Part shown: positions 51,660 through 60,266 of the stretch, one piece after another
How the letters are laid out: every line of letters begins with the position of its first letter
Position numbering within the stretch: position 1 is the first letter of the stretch
Assembly: GCA_002327985.1 (NCBI GenBank)
Contig: DCVM01000029.1
Location: forward strand, 12,587-76,586
Length of the DNA stretch: 64,000 nt
Source: Syntrophaceae bacterium UBA2188
Lineage (GTDB): Bacteria > Desulfobacterota > BSN033 > UBA1163
Direction of reading: 5' to 3'
Made by a program: the position numbers and the translations under genes
The notes under the pieces: generated by a model
Databases searched by the model: none
What the model was told of the DNA's origin: nothing
What the model saw: the letters and a program-made list of their open reading frames with translations, nothing else

Positions 51660-52817
51660 ATGGAGTTTGAAGAGATTGTTCATCGATGCTTTCGGTGCGG
51701 ATATTGTAAATTCACGGAGGACTATCACGACTTCAATTGTCCGCCTTACTTGAAATTCGGCCTCGACACTTATGCTGCCGGCGGAAGGATGTGGCTGATA
51801 AACGCCTGGCTTAACCACGGGATAGAGACCAGCAAACATTATGCCGAAATTCTCTACTTATGTAATACGTGTGGAAATTGTAAAGAACATTGTGTGTTCA
51901 CATTTAAAGAGGATCTGCTTAATATATTTGAAGCTGCCAAGGCAGAATTAGTAGAGAAAGGATTAGTTCCCCCAGCCGTCAAGGATTATCTTCAGGGTAT
52001 CCTTGTGAACGGGAATCCCTATAAAGAACCACAACATAAGAGAGGGAGATGGGCCGAGGGAACAGATATCCAACCCTTTTCCGGCCAGGAGTTTCTCTTT
52101 TATGTGGGGGATGTTGGTTCCTATGATGAGCCTGGAAAAAAGATGGCTGGGTCTGTGGGCACCATACTCCCTAAGGCAGGTTTATCGATAGGCATACTGG
52201 GCAGCAAGGAGAAGTGCGACGGAAACGATGTCAAAGCACTCGGTGAAACAGGGCTTTTTGCAAAGTTGGCCGAGGAGAATATTAGACTGTTCAAAGAGAT
52301 TGGAGTCAAGAAGATTATCACCTTAGATCCTCATGCCTATAACGCCTTTACAAAGGAATATCCAAAGCTGGGAGGAAAGTTTAAGGTCTGGCACTATACT
52401 CAAGTTTTGGCCATGCTCATAAAAGGGAAAAAGATTCCTCTTCCAGGATATAAGGTTAAGGTCACTTATCATGATCCTTGTTATTTAGGAAGGCATAATG
52501 CTATCTATAACGATCCGAGAGAGGTTCTGAGAAGTATCCCGGGGCTTATACTAGTAGAAATGAACCGAAATAGAAAGAATAGCCTTTGCTGCGGAGGTGG
52601 GGGCGGAAATTTCATGACCGATGTATCAGGATTGGGAAAAGATAGCTCCAGCAGGATTCGGGCAAGGGAGGCATCGGAGACAGGGGCTGAGTTCTTAGCG
52701 GTTGCCTGCCCTATTTGTTATAAGATGTTAGACGAAGCGGTCAAGGAGGAGGGATTAGAAGAAAAAATTAAGGTAAAAGACATAGCTGAAATAGTCAACC
52801 AGGCCATCCTAAGATAG
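51660..52817 (+). CDS. FeS subunit with C-terminal CCG domain (GlcF/HdrD-like)
   Basis: The 385-aa protein carries two FeS motifs, CFRCGYCKFTEDYHDFNC and CNTCGNCKEHC, then a CCG-type domain with TYHDPCYLGR, SLCCGGGGGNF and ACPICYKML. The first CCG half is degenerate (YVGDVGSYDE replaces the Cys pair). It is abutting the FAD gene, so it should be the second electron outlet of the complex. Its motifs differ from those of the first FeS gene, so the two are not a recent duplication. Confidence 0.86.
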   Translation: MEFEEIVHRCFRCGYCKFTEDYHDFNCPPYLKFGLDTYAAGGRMWLINAWLNHGIETSKHYAEILYLCNTCGNCKEHCVFTFKEDLLNIFEAAKAELVEKGLVPPAVKDYLQGILVNGNPYKEPQHKRGRWAEGTDIQPFSGQEFLFYVGDVGSYDEPGKKMAGSVGTILPKAGLSIGILGSKEKCDGNDVKALGETGLFAKLAEENIRLFKEIGVKKIITLDPHAYNAFTKEYPKLGGKFKVWHYTQVLAMLIKGKKIPLPGYKVKVTYHDPCYLGRHNAIYNDPREVLRSIPGLILVEMNRNRKNSLCCGGGGGNFMTDVSGLGKDSSSRIRAREASETGAEFLAVACPICYKMLDEAVKEEGLEEKIKVKDIAEIVNQAILR

Positions 52818-52866
52818 ATCGTCAGTAAACATTAACCCCTTAACGATGATCTTGTAAATGACCTGA

Positions 52867-52908
52867 GGAAGGAAAACCGGGAAGGGATTCTACGATTATT
52901 CCAAGTGA
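52867..52908 (+). pseudogene. C-terminal remnant of a second 3-hydroxyacyl-CoA dehydrogenase
   Basis: The 14 codons read GRKTGKGFYDYSK and a stop, almost identical to the end of hbd (GRKSGKGFYDYSK, stop at 48718). Nothing else of that gene is left in the 318-bp spacer. It shows that a second hbd copy once ended here, or that a segmental duplication or insertion split the locus. Confidence 0.7.
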
Positions 52909-53135
52909 AAAGCTTGGAGTCCTCTGCGAATCTTTCAATAAATATTGTTGACATCTGAAAGCGCATTTGCTAAATAAGATTGACCTAGAGGGTGGGTGAC
53001 AAACGAATTCCCCTATTCTCAGGCCCTATCCGCTTGGGGGGGGGTTCTTGTTAGTTAGGGGTTTAAGAAATTTTTATTAAAGGTATTTTGCTGGCATAGA
53101 TACCTGGCATTAACCCATCTCAACGAAACTAATCT

Positions 53136-54026
53136 ATGGATTTTTCTATTTTAATTCAAGTCATTGTTGCCGGACTGGCTACCGGTGGTGTCTACGGTTT
53201 GATAGCCCTTGGCTTTGTTCTCATTTATAAGGCCACCAGTGTTCTGAATCTGGCTATGGGTGAGTTCATGACCTTAGGGGCCTTCATCTGTTTCACCGCC
53301 CTCACCATGATTCATGTCCCTTTTTGGATCGCTTTTGCCATCACCATTGTCTTTGCCATTCTTCTCGGTATTGTCATCGAGCCTCTCATTTTGAGACCCA
53401 TGATCGGAGAGCCCGTCATTTCAGTGATCATGGTAACCATCGGATTAGGCGCCATCCTCCGTGGCCTTATGTATATGATCTGGGATCCCACTTACCGGGC
53501 CTTCCCACAGATTTTCCCACCGAAGCCCTTAAACCTTGGCTTCGCCGTGGTCCCCTCAGGGCTCCTCTGGGGTTTCATCTTTGCTGTGATTACAACGATT
53601 GTTTTCATTTTCATCTTCAAGTTTTCCCGCACCGGTGTGGCCATGCGGGCCACTGCCAATGACCAGCAGGCTGCTCTTTCCATGGGGGTCAGCGTGAAAA
53701 GAGTATTTGCCCTGTCCTGGAGTTTTGGTGCTATTGCTGCTGTCATCGGGGGGATTGTGATTGGAAATATCAGTGGGATCAACATCTATATGGGAGATGT
53801 TGGCCTCGCCGTGCTATCTGTCATCATCTTAGGGGGCCTGGATAGTATTGAAGGTGCGATATTGGGTGGTTTTATTGTGGGAATTCTACAAAATTTAACC
53901 GGCCTTTATATCGACCCACTGGTGGGAGGAGGCGCCAAGGAGGTGGCTCCCTTCTTTATCGTTTTGATCATTCTCATGATTCGACCTTATGGACTGTTTG
54001 GTAAGGTCATTATAGAAAGGGTTTAA
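53136..54026 (+). CDS. livH: Branched-chain-amino-acid-type ABC permease LivH
   Basis: The 296-aa membrane protein has eight or so helices with the LivH pattern: VIVAGLATGGVYGLIALGFVLIYKA at the start, GEFMTLGAF, TGVAMRATANDQQAALSMGVS and VLSVIILGGLDSIEGAILGG. With LivM it forms the pore. Such systems also import short organic or aromatic acids, which suits the acyl-CoA synthetases next door. Confidence 0.93.
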   Translation: MDFSILIQVIVAGLATGGVYGLIALGFVLIYKATSVLNLAMGEFMTLGAFICFTALTMIHVPFWIAFAITIVFAILLGIVIEPLILRPMIGEPVISVIMVTIGLGAILRGLMYMIWDPTYRAFPQIFPPKPLNLGFAVVPSGLLWGFIFAVITTIVFIFIFKFSRTGVAMRATANDQQAALSMGVSVKRVFALSWSFGAIAAVIGGIVIGNISGINIYMGDVGLAVLSVIILGGLDSIEGAILGGFIVGILQNLTGLYIDPLVGGGAKEVAPFFIVLIILMIRPYGLFGKVIIERV

Positions 54027-54118
54027 CTCATTTCAGATTGCAGATTTCAAATTGTAGATTGGAAAAGACGAGAAAAACAATTTTAGCTAACCCATAAAAT
54101 ATAGAAAGTCAATAAAGC
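54027..54118. repeat. Short word-repeat spacer between livH and livM
   Basis: The words CAGATTGCAGATTTCAAATTG and GTAGATTGG repeat the GATT(G/T) unit but without a good inverted partner, unlike the other mosaics. No SD-quality box is seen before the livM ATG. Confidence 0.3.
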
Positions 54119-55162
54119 ATGCGGTGCGGTGATTTCAAAGAAAATTACATAAAAGATGAAGAGATCTTCCAATCTCGTTTTGTCAAATTTTGGTTAGCTC
54201 TCTTCTTCATTTTTCTGATCGTCTTTCCTTTCATTGCCAATCCCCACATGCTCTATATTGCCAACATGATCGGTTTTGCAGTGATCGGGGCAATTGGGCT
54301 CAACCTTTTAACTGGATTTACCGGGCAGATTTCTCTCGGGCATGCCGCCTTCATCGGTGTCGGTGCTTATACATCTGCCATCCTCGTCACCAAATATGGG
54401 ATCTCTTTCTGGTTGTCCATTCCTTTGGCCGGTCTGGTCTCCGCATTGGCTGGCTTGGTGATCGGCATCCCTTCTTTGCGAGTCAAGGGTCTTTATCTCT
54501 GTATTGCCACGCTGGCGGCTCAATTTATATTTGGATTCATCTTTGTCCACTGGGAATCGATGACCAAGGGAATTACAGGAATCCATATTCCACCCCCTTC
54601 GATCGGAAGTTTTCAATTTGTCACAGAGAAGGATTTTTATTGGGTTACCCTTTTCTTTACGGCCCTCGCGGTAGGCTATGCTCGGAACTTAGTTCGATCG
54701 AGGATGGGCAGAGCCTTTGTTGCCATACGTGACCGTGATCTTGCCGCAGAAATTATGGGAATTAATCTCTTTCGATACAAACTGACTGCCTTTGCCATTA
54801 GCTCTTTTTACGCGGGCGTCTCAGGGGCATTATGGGTCAGCTTTTTAAAAGTCGTGATCCCGGAGCACTTCAATTTTATGCTTTGCATTCAGTATCTCGC
54901 TATGATCATTGTTGGAGGACTTGGAAGCGTGATTGGCTCCATTTTCGGGGCCATTTTTATGACCTTGGTCCCTGAGATTCTGAATGTGTTGTCCGATGTG
55001 GTCAAATCCTATGCGCCGGACATGGGGAAATTGATCATTCCCTTCAAACAGGTTGTCTTCGGATTTTTGATTGTCAGTTTCCTGATTTTTGAACCCCGTG
55101 GTTTGGCTGAAATCTGGAACAGGATTAAGAAGTTTTTCACCCTTTGGCCATTTTCCTATTAA
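54119..55162 (+). CDS. livM: Branched-chain-amino-acid-type ABC permease LivM
   Basis: The 347-aa membrane protein has nine to ten helices with the LivM hallmarks IGLNLLTGFTGQISLGHAAF, PSLRVKGLYLCIATLAA, GRAFVAIRDRDLAAEIMGI and YLAMIIVGGLGSVIGSIFGA. It pairs with LivH. The basic, non-hydrophobic first 22 residues are longer than usual and the ATG lacks a clear SD, so a later start is possible. Confidence 0.92.
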   Translation: MRCGDFKENYIKDEEIFQSRFVKFWLALFFIFLIVFPFIANPHMLYIANMIGFAVIGAIGLNLLTGFTGQISLGHAAFIGVGAYTSAILVTKYGISFWLSIPLAGLVSALAGLVIGIPSLRVKGLYLCIATLAAQFIFGFIFVHWESMTKGITGIHIPPPSIGSFQFVTEKDFYWVTLFFTALAVGYARNLVRSRMGRAFVAIRDRDLAAEIMGINLFRYKLTAFAISSFYAGVSGALWVSFLKVVIPEHFNFMLCIQYLAMIIVGGLGSVIGSIFGAIFMTLVPEILNVLSDVVKSYAPDMGKLIIPFKQVVFGFLIVSFLIFEPRGLAEIWNRIKKFFTLWPFSY

Positions 55163-55191
55163 GGAAAAATATTTGAAAGGAGGAACACGTT

Positions 55192-56358
55192 ATGAAGAAA
55201 ACAGGATTTCTAATTCTCAGTTTGGTTTTATGCCTTGGGCCGTTCAGCATTGCCATGGCACAAAAATCTCCCACAATCTGTGCGGTTCACCCCTTCACCG
55301 GGCGTTTCGCTTTTGCAGGGATCGAAGGAAGCGCAGCCATGCAGGATGTCGTGGATATGGCCAATGAAGCCGGGGGCATCAACGGCAAAAAGATTCAATA
55401 CTATTGGGCAGACGGCGAGTATAAGGACGATGTCGGCATCGCTGCCTTTAAACGCCTTCAGGCTCAATATAACCCGCAGATCATGTTCGGACAGAGTACA
55501 GGAATGACCAAGGCTTTAGGGCCGGAGATTAAAGCCCGTTATAAGGTTCTTTACTCTGCCTATACCATGACCAGCGAGGCCGCCAACCCTAAAGAGAATC
55601 CTTACCTTTTTCTCGCCGCTCCCACTTATGCGGAACAGTTTGGGGTTCTGCTAAAATACATCGCCAAAGAGAAACCAGGAGCCAATGTCGCCTTCTTCTA
55701 CAGTGACACAGAATTTGGAAGGGAACCCGTTCCTGCAGGTCGTGAGATGTGCAAAAAAATGGGTCTGAACCTGGTGGCCGAAGAGGTTTCTCAGGTAGGA
55801 GGGGTGGATATCACGACACAAGTCTTGGATATGAAGGCGAAGAAGGTAGAGTACTGCATCTTTCAGGGCTATGTGAGCAATCCTATTGTTGCGGTGATCA
55901 AACAGAGCAAAGATTATGGCTTGAACGCCAAGTTCATGGGTACCTTCTGGTCAACAGAGTTGCAACTTCTGAAAGAGTTAGGCCCTCTGGCAGAAGAGTA
56001 TACCGGGGTAACCGCTTATTCATTTTATTTCCAGGAAGATGTTCCTATGATCAAAAAGATCAGGGAGTGGACGCAAAAGAAATATCCCAAGGTGGAGTAC
56101 CGCTCACAGAGCTATATGGAAAATTATATGACCACGCTTCTTTTTGTAGAGTGTTTTAAACGTGCCGACAAGATGTCAGGAGGCATTACAGGAGACAATC
56201 TGACTAAGGCATTGCAATCCATTAAGAATTTTGATGTGGGTGGGCTTATGCCTCCGGTGACGATCAAAGACAATAGCATTCCAGTTGGAAGAGTCTACCG
56301 GGGGAATTCGAAGACCGTAAAATTTGATCCGATTTCGGATTGGATCCGAATGGATTAA
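55192..56358 (+). CDS. livK: ABC substrate-binding protein LivK-like
   Basis: The 388-aa exported protein has a signal peptide (KTGFLILSLVLCLGPFSIAM, cleaved after MA-type site) and a type I periplasmic binding fold: GIEGSAAMQDVVDMANEAGG, INGKKIQYYWADGEYKDD, and later NVAFFYSDTEFGREPVPAG. AAAGGAGG precedes the ATG. It decides the transporter specificity, which cannot be read from sequence alone. It is in the middle of the Liv set, followed by the first acyl-CoA synthetase. Confidence 0.92.
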   Translation: MKKTGFLILSLVLCLGPFSIAMAQKSPTICAVHPFTGRFAFAGIEGSAAMQDVVDMANEAGGINGKKIQYYWADGEYKDDVGIAAFKRLQAQYNPQIMFGQSTGMTKALGPEIKARYKVLYSAYTMTSEAANPKENPYLFLAAPTYAEQFGVLLKYIAKEKPGANVAFFYSDTEFGREPVPAGREMCKKMGLNLVAEEVSQVGGVDITTQVLDMKAKKVEYCIFQGYVSNPIVAVIKQSKDYGLNAKFMGTFWSTELQLLKELGPLAEEYTGVTAYSFYFQEDVPMIKKIREWTQKKYPKVEYRSQSYMENYMTTLLFVECFKRADKMSGGITGDNLTKALQSIKNFDVGGLMPPVTIKDNSIPVGRVYRGNSKTVKFDPISDWIRMD

Positions 56359-56367
56359 AAATACTCT

Positions 56368-56407
56368 TTTCCCCTTCCTTTCTCCATGGCGGAGAGAGGA
56401 AGGGGGA
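56368..56407. repeat. CCTCTC/GAGAGG-type hairpin after livK
   Basis: TTCCCCTTCCTTTCTCC pairs with GGAGAGAGGAAGGGGGAG across ATGGC, the longest member of the hairpin family. It lies before the synthetase ATG and may set relative expression. Confidence 0.6.
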
Positions 56408-56426
56408 GAAAGCGTCTAACAATAAA

Positions 56427-58337
56427 ATGTCATCCATCGTGGGAATTTCATCCCTTCCTGCATTATTGAGAAGAAATGCCCTCCAGTACGGAGATAACAA
56501 GGTTGCCCTCCGTGAAAAGGAGTTTGGAATCTGGCAGACGATTACCTGGAAGAAGTATTACGAGAATGTAAGAGATTTCGCCCTTGGTCTTCACCAACTC
56601 GGGTTTCAAAGAGGGGATAAACTTTCTGTGATCGGAGACAATCGGCCTGAATGGTTTTACTCGGAGTTGGCTGTCCAGTCTCTTGGAGGGGCAGTGGTCG
56701 GGATCTATCCCGATAGCCACCTGGATCAGGTGGAGTATATCATCAACCATTCCGATTCCATTTTCGTCATGGCGGGGGATCAAGAACAGGCCGATAAAAT
56801 CCTGAGCATCAAAGAGAAATGCCCGAAAATAAAAAAGGCGATTGTGGATGATCCCAAAGGGATGAGAAGCTATGACGACCCCATCCTGGTTTTCTTGCAA
56901 GATGTTCAAAAATCAGGTCGGGAACTGGCCAGCAAAAATCCTAACCTGTTTGATGAAATGATCGATCGAGTTTCCTTAGAAGATGTGGGGACGATCGTTT
57001 ATACATCGGGTACAACTGGTTTGCCCAAAGGGAGCATGATCACCCACAAGAATATGACCAGCATCGGTCGGTTTATAGATGAAGTGGATGAAGCGAAAGA
57101 AACCGACAATTATGTCTCCTTTCTGCCCCTTTCATGGATCGGTGAACAACACTATGCTCTATACTGGAGCTTGACGAAGGCCTTCACAGTCAATTTTCCA
57201 GAAAAAGTGGAGACCGCCCAACAGAATATTCGTGAAATTGGTCCCGATATTATGCTGGCTCCGCCGAGGATCTGGGAAAAGATGTGTTCAGACATACAGG
57301 TAAAAATACAAGACGCCGCATGGATCAAGAGATACGTTTATAACATCTTTTTAAAACTCGGTTATCAGGTCACCGACTATAGATTGAAGAAGAAAACCCC
57401 TCCATTTTATTTGAAGGTTTTAAAATGGATTGGTTTTTGGCTTCTTTTTCGCTCTCTGAAAAATTATCTGGGACTGGCGAAAGTCCGCCATGTTTATACA
57501 GGGGGTGCACCCCTCGGGCCAGAGATATTCCATATGTTTCAAGCGTTAGATGTTAACATTAAACAGGCTTATGGTATGACCGAACAATCCGGGGGGACGA
57601 TGATTCACCGGACAGACGATATCCGTCTGGACACAGTGGGTAAACCCCTTCCCGGAATCGAGATCAAGGTCTCCGATGACGGAGAACTGTTGTTCAGAGG
57701 AGATACGATCTTCAAAGGCTATTATAAAGAACCTGGAGCAACAGAAAAGGCCTTAAGGGACGGTTGGTTTCATACCGGTGACGCAGCAATCATTGACGAA
57801 GATGGCCAGGTCATCATCATTGACCGCATGTCCGATGTGATGAAGTTGGCAGATGGAGGCAAATTTTCTCCCCAATTGATCGAAAACAAACTCAAATTCA
57901 GCCCGTATATTATCGATGCCTTGGTCATCGGGCAAGATAAACCCTTTATCACAGCGATGATCAACATTGACATGAACAATGTAGGCAAGTGGGCAGAAAA
58001 CAATCAGCTTCCTTATACCACCTTCACAGACCTGTCTCAAAAAGATAAGGTCTATGACCTCATTGGAAAAGAGGTGGCAAAAAATAATGAAACCCTTCCC
58101 AAGGTGGCCCAGGTGAAAAGGTTTGTCCTTTTATACAAGGAACTCGATGCTGACGATGAGGAGCTGACCCGGACGAGAAAGGTTAGAAGAAAATTTGTGG
58201 CGGAAAAGTATAAACATCTTATTGATGCCCTTTACAGCGATGAGAAAGAATGGGAAGTGGAAATGGATATCCGGTACAGGGACGGCAAAGAGTTTCGGAT
58301 GAAAACCAGAGTCAAAGTAAAACAGGTAGGAGATTAG
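56427..58337 (+). CDS. Acyl-CoA synthetase, long-chain type (AMP-forming)
   Basis: The 636-aa enzyme activates a carboxylic acid to its CoA thioester. The P-loop is intact (IVYTSGTTGLPKGSMITH), with FLPLSWIGEQ and QAYGMTEQSGG, then the adenylate motif DGWFHTGDAAIIDEDG and IIDRMSDVMKLADGGKFSP; the C-terminal part has LTRTRKVRRKFV. The ATG at 56427 follows an SD-poor leader; the longer frame upstream is hairpin repeat. Its position between livK and livG argues that the imported substrate is its substrate. Confidence 0.92.
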   Translation: MSSIVGISSLPALLRRNALQYGDNKVALREKEFGIWQTITWKKYYENVRDFALGLHQLGFQRGDKLSVIGDNRPEWFYSELAVQSLGGAVVGIYPDSHLDQVEYIINHSDSIFVMAGDQEQADKILSIKEKCPKIKKAIVDDPKGMRSYDDPILVFLQDVQKSGRELASKNPNLFDEMIDRVSLEDVGTIVYTSGTTGLPKGSMITHKNMTSIGRFIDEVDEAKETDNYVSFLPLSWIGEQHYALYWSLTKAFTVNFPEKVETAQQNIREIGPDIMLAPPRIWEKMCSDIQVKIQDAAWIKRYVYNIFLKLGYQVTDYRLKKKTPPFYLKVLKWIGFWLLFRSLKNYLGLAKVRHVYTGGAPLGPEIFHMFQALDVNIKQAYGMTEQSGGTMIHRTDDIRLDTVGKPLPGIEIKVSDDGELLFRGDTIFKGYYKEPGATEKALRDGWFHTGDAAIIDEDGQVIIIDRMSDVMKLADGGKFSPQLIENKLKFSPYIIDALVIGQDKPFITAMINIDMNNVGKWAENNQLPYTTFTDLSQKDKVYDLIGKEVAKNNETLPKVAQVKRFVLLYKELDADDEELTRTRKVRRKFVAEKYKHLIDALYSDEKEWEVEMDIRYRDGKEFRMKTRVKVKQVGD

Positions 58338-58455
58338 GTTAACTTTGCAAATTGCAGATTTCATCAGTCTGTCTGGTTTCTTTAGTTAATTTAGTCTGTT
58401 TAGTTAACCAAATAAACCAGAAAAACAAATGAAACCAAATTAACTATAAAATTTT
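58338..58455. repeat. Mosaic inverted repeat between acyl-CoA synthetase and livG
   Basis: Left words (GGTTTCTTTAGTTAATTTAG, CTGTTTAGTTAACC) face their complements (AATAAACCAG, AACCAAATTAACTA). The two sides can pair. A first part with GCAAATTGCAGATTTC resembles the livH-livM spacer. Confidence 0.55.
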
Positions 58456-59256
58456 ATGGTAGAACAGGTTCAACTTCAAATCGAAGATATCCATCTGAGC
58501 TTTGGCGGTTTGAGTGCCCTGGCCGGGGTGAGCACAAATATCAAAAAAGGGGAGATCTTTGCCATCATCGGGCCGAATGGGGCAGGTAAAACCAGTCTTC
58601 TTAATTGTATCAACCGTTTTTATCACCCTGAAAAGGGGAAAATTATATTCGAGGGACAGAATATTTTAAATATGAAGCCCCATAAGGTAGCCTCTTTAGG
58701 AATTGCCCGGACTTTTCAAAATGTAGAATTGTTTAAGCATATGACCGTCATCGACAACATCAAACTTGGACATCATGTTCATCTCAAGTCAGGATTCTTA
58801 TCAGGCGGAATCTATTATGGTAAGGCACGGCGTGAGGAGATCGCCCTGCGGAGGGAAATCGAGGAAACGATCATAGATCTGTTGGAAATTGAGCAAATCC
58901 GAAAAAGCGTTGTCCATACACTTCCCTTTGGTCTTCAGAAGAGGGTGGAGTTAGCTCGCGCTTTGGCGATGAAACCGAAAATTCTTCTTCTCGACGAGCC
59001 CGCGACAGGCATGAATCTGGAGGAGACAGAGGACATTGCCCGCTTTATTCTCGACATTAATGAGGAATGGGGTGTGACCATTATCCTGATCGAACATGAC
59101 ATGGGCGTGGTCATGGACATTTCGGACCGCGTCTGCGTGCTCGACTTCGGCGAGAAAATTGCTGAAGGAAAGCCAGCGGAAGTCCGTCAGAATGAGCATG
59201 TGATCAAGGCCTATCTGGGTGAAGTCGATTTAACCTATTCGAGATTAGGAGCATAG
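58456..59256 (+). CDS. livG: ABC transporter ATPase LivG-like
   Basis: The 266-aa ATPase has Walker A GPNGAGKTSLLNCI, the LivG-type ARTFQNVELFKHMTVIDNI, the signature FGLQKRVELARAL and Walker B ILLLDEPATGMNLEE, then EHDMGVVMDISDRV. It pairs with LivF. Start and operon order are as usual for this transporter type. Confidence 0.94.
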   Translation: MVEQVQLQIEDIHLSFGGLSALAGVSTNIKKGEIFAIIGPNGAGKTSLLNCINRFYHPEKGKIIFEGQNILNMKPHKVASLGIARTFQNVELFKHMTVIDNIKLGHHVHLKSGFLSGGIYYGKARREEIALRREIEETIIDLLEIEQIRKSVVHTLPFGLQKRVELARALAMKPKILLLDEPATGMNLEETEDIARFILDINEEWGVTIILIEHDMGVVMDISDRVCVLDFGEKIAEGKPAEVRQNEHVIKAYLGEVDLTYSRLGA

Positions 59257-59292
59257 GTGGTAGTCGTTCGTTAGAAAATAGACATAATATTA

Positions 59293-59382
59293 CCCTCTCC
59301 CCTGGTGGGAGAGGGCGGGAGGGAGGGGGACATGCTATGGTTCACCCCCACCTTAATCCTTCCCCATTCAGGGGGAGGATAT
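59293..59382. repeat. Pair of CCTCTC/GAGAGG-type hairpins before livF
   Basis: CCCTCTCCCC pairs with GGGAGAGGG at 59293-59315, then a second stem with CCTTCCCC and GGGGGAGGA at about 59357-59379. Two copies in one spacer show how the family grows. Confidence 0.6.
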
Positions 59383-59386
59383 TACT

Positions 59387-60232
59387 TTGTTATTTTCATC
59401 ACTCAAGACGATTTTCATCGGGGTTGAAGTGGAACCGTTATTATTGGTCAATAACATTGAGGTCATCTATCATAATGTCATTCTCGTTTTGAAGGGAATG
59501 TCCCTTCAGGTGAACGAGGGACAGATCGTGACGATTCTTGGAAACAACGGAGCCGGAAAATCAACCACCCTCAAGGCGATATCCGGACTTCTTGATTCTG
59601 AGGATGGTGAGGTGACAGAGGGCTTTATCAATTTTAAGGGGCAAAGAATTGATAAGACCTCTCCAGAAAAAATCGTTCGCATGGGCATCTTCCAGGTGAT
59701 GGAAGGCCGGCGTGTCTTTGGTGATTTGACGGTAGAAGAGAACCTCGTCGTCGGAGGGCATACCAACCAAAATGCGAAGAAGATGAAACAAGATATGGAT
59801 ATGGTCTTTCATTATTTCCCACGTTTGGTTCAACGTCGAAATACCTTGGCGGGCTATATCAGTGGCGGGGAACAGCAGATGTTAGTCATCGGAAGGGGAC
59901 TGATGGCTTCTCCCAAATTGATGCTCCTGGATGAACCCTCTATGGGTCTTTCTCCTCTTTTAGTTTCTGAAATCTTCGAGATCATAAAGCGCATCAACAG
60001 GGAAGAGGGAGTGACTATCCTGCTGGTTGAACAAAATGCACGGCTGGCTCTCTCCATTGCCGATCATGGCTACGTGATGGAGAATGGACGGATTGTCTTG
60101 GATGATGAGTCGGACAAACTTGAGGAAAATGCTGACATTAAAGAATTTTACCTTGGGCTGACTGAGGTAGGGAAGAAGAAGAGTTATCGAGACGTGAAGC
60201 ACTATAAACGTCGAAAACGCTGGCTGACCTAG
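59387..60232 (+). CDS. livF: ABC transporter ATPase LivF-like
   Basis: The 281-aa ATPase has Walker A GNNGAGKSTTLKAISG, the LivF-type QVMEGRRVFGDLTVEENLVVG, the signature ISGGEQQMLVIGRGL and Walker B LMLLDEPSMGLSP. The first 14 residues look unlike a LivF N-terminus, so GTG 59429, with GGGG upstream, may be the true start. A basic C-terminal tail (RDVKHYKRRKRWLT) of about 20 residues is extra. It completes the Liv set. Confidence 0.93.
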   Translation: MLFSSLKTIFIGVEVEPLLLVNNIEVIYHNVILVLKGMSLQVNEGQIVTILGNNGAGKSTTLKAISGLLDSEDGEVTEGFINFKGQRIDKTSPEKIVRMGIFQVMEGRRVFGDLTVEENLVVGGHTNQNAKKMKQDMDMVFHYFPRLVQRRNTLAGYISGGEQQMLVIGRGLMASPKLMLLDEPSMGLSPLLVSEIFEIIKRINREEGVTILLVEQNARLALSIADHGYVMENGRIVLDDESDKLEENADIKEFYLGLTEVGKKKSYRDVKHYKRRKRWLT

Positions 60233-60266
60233 CGACTATAAACAATCAACAGAAAGGGGGATGAAA

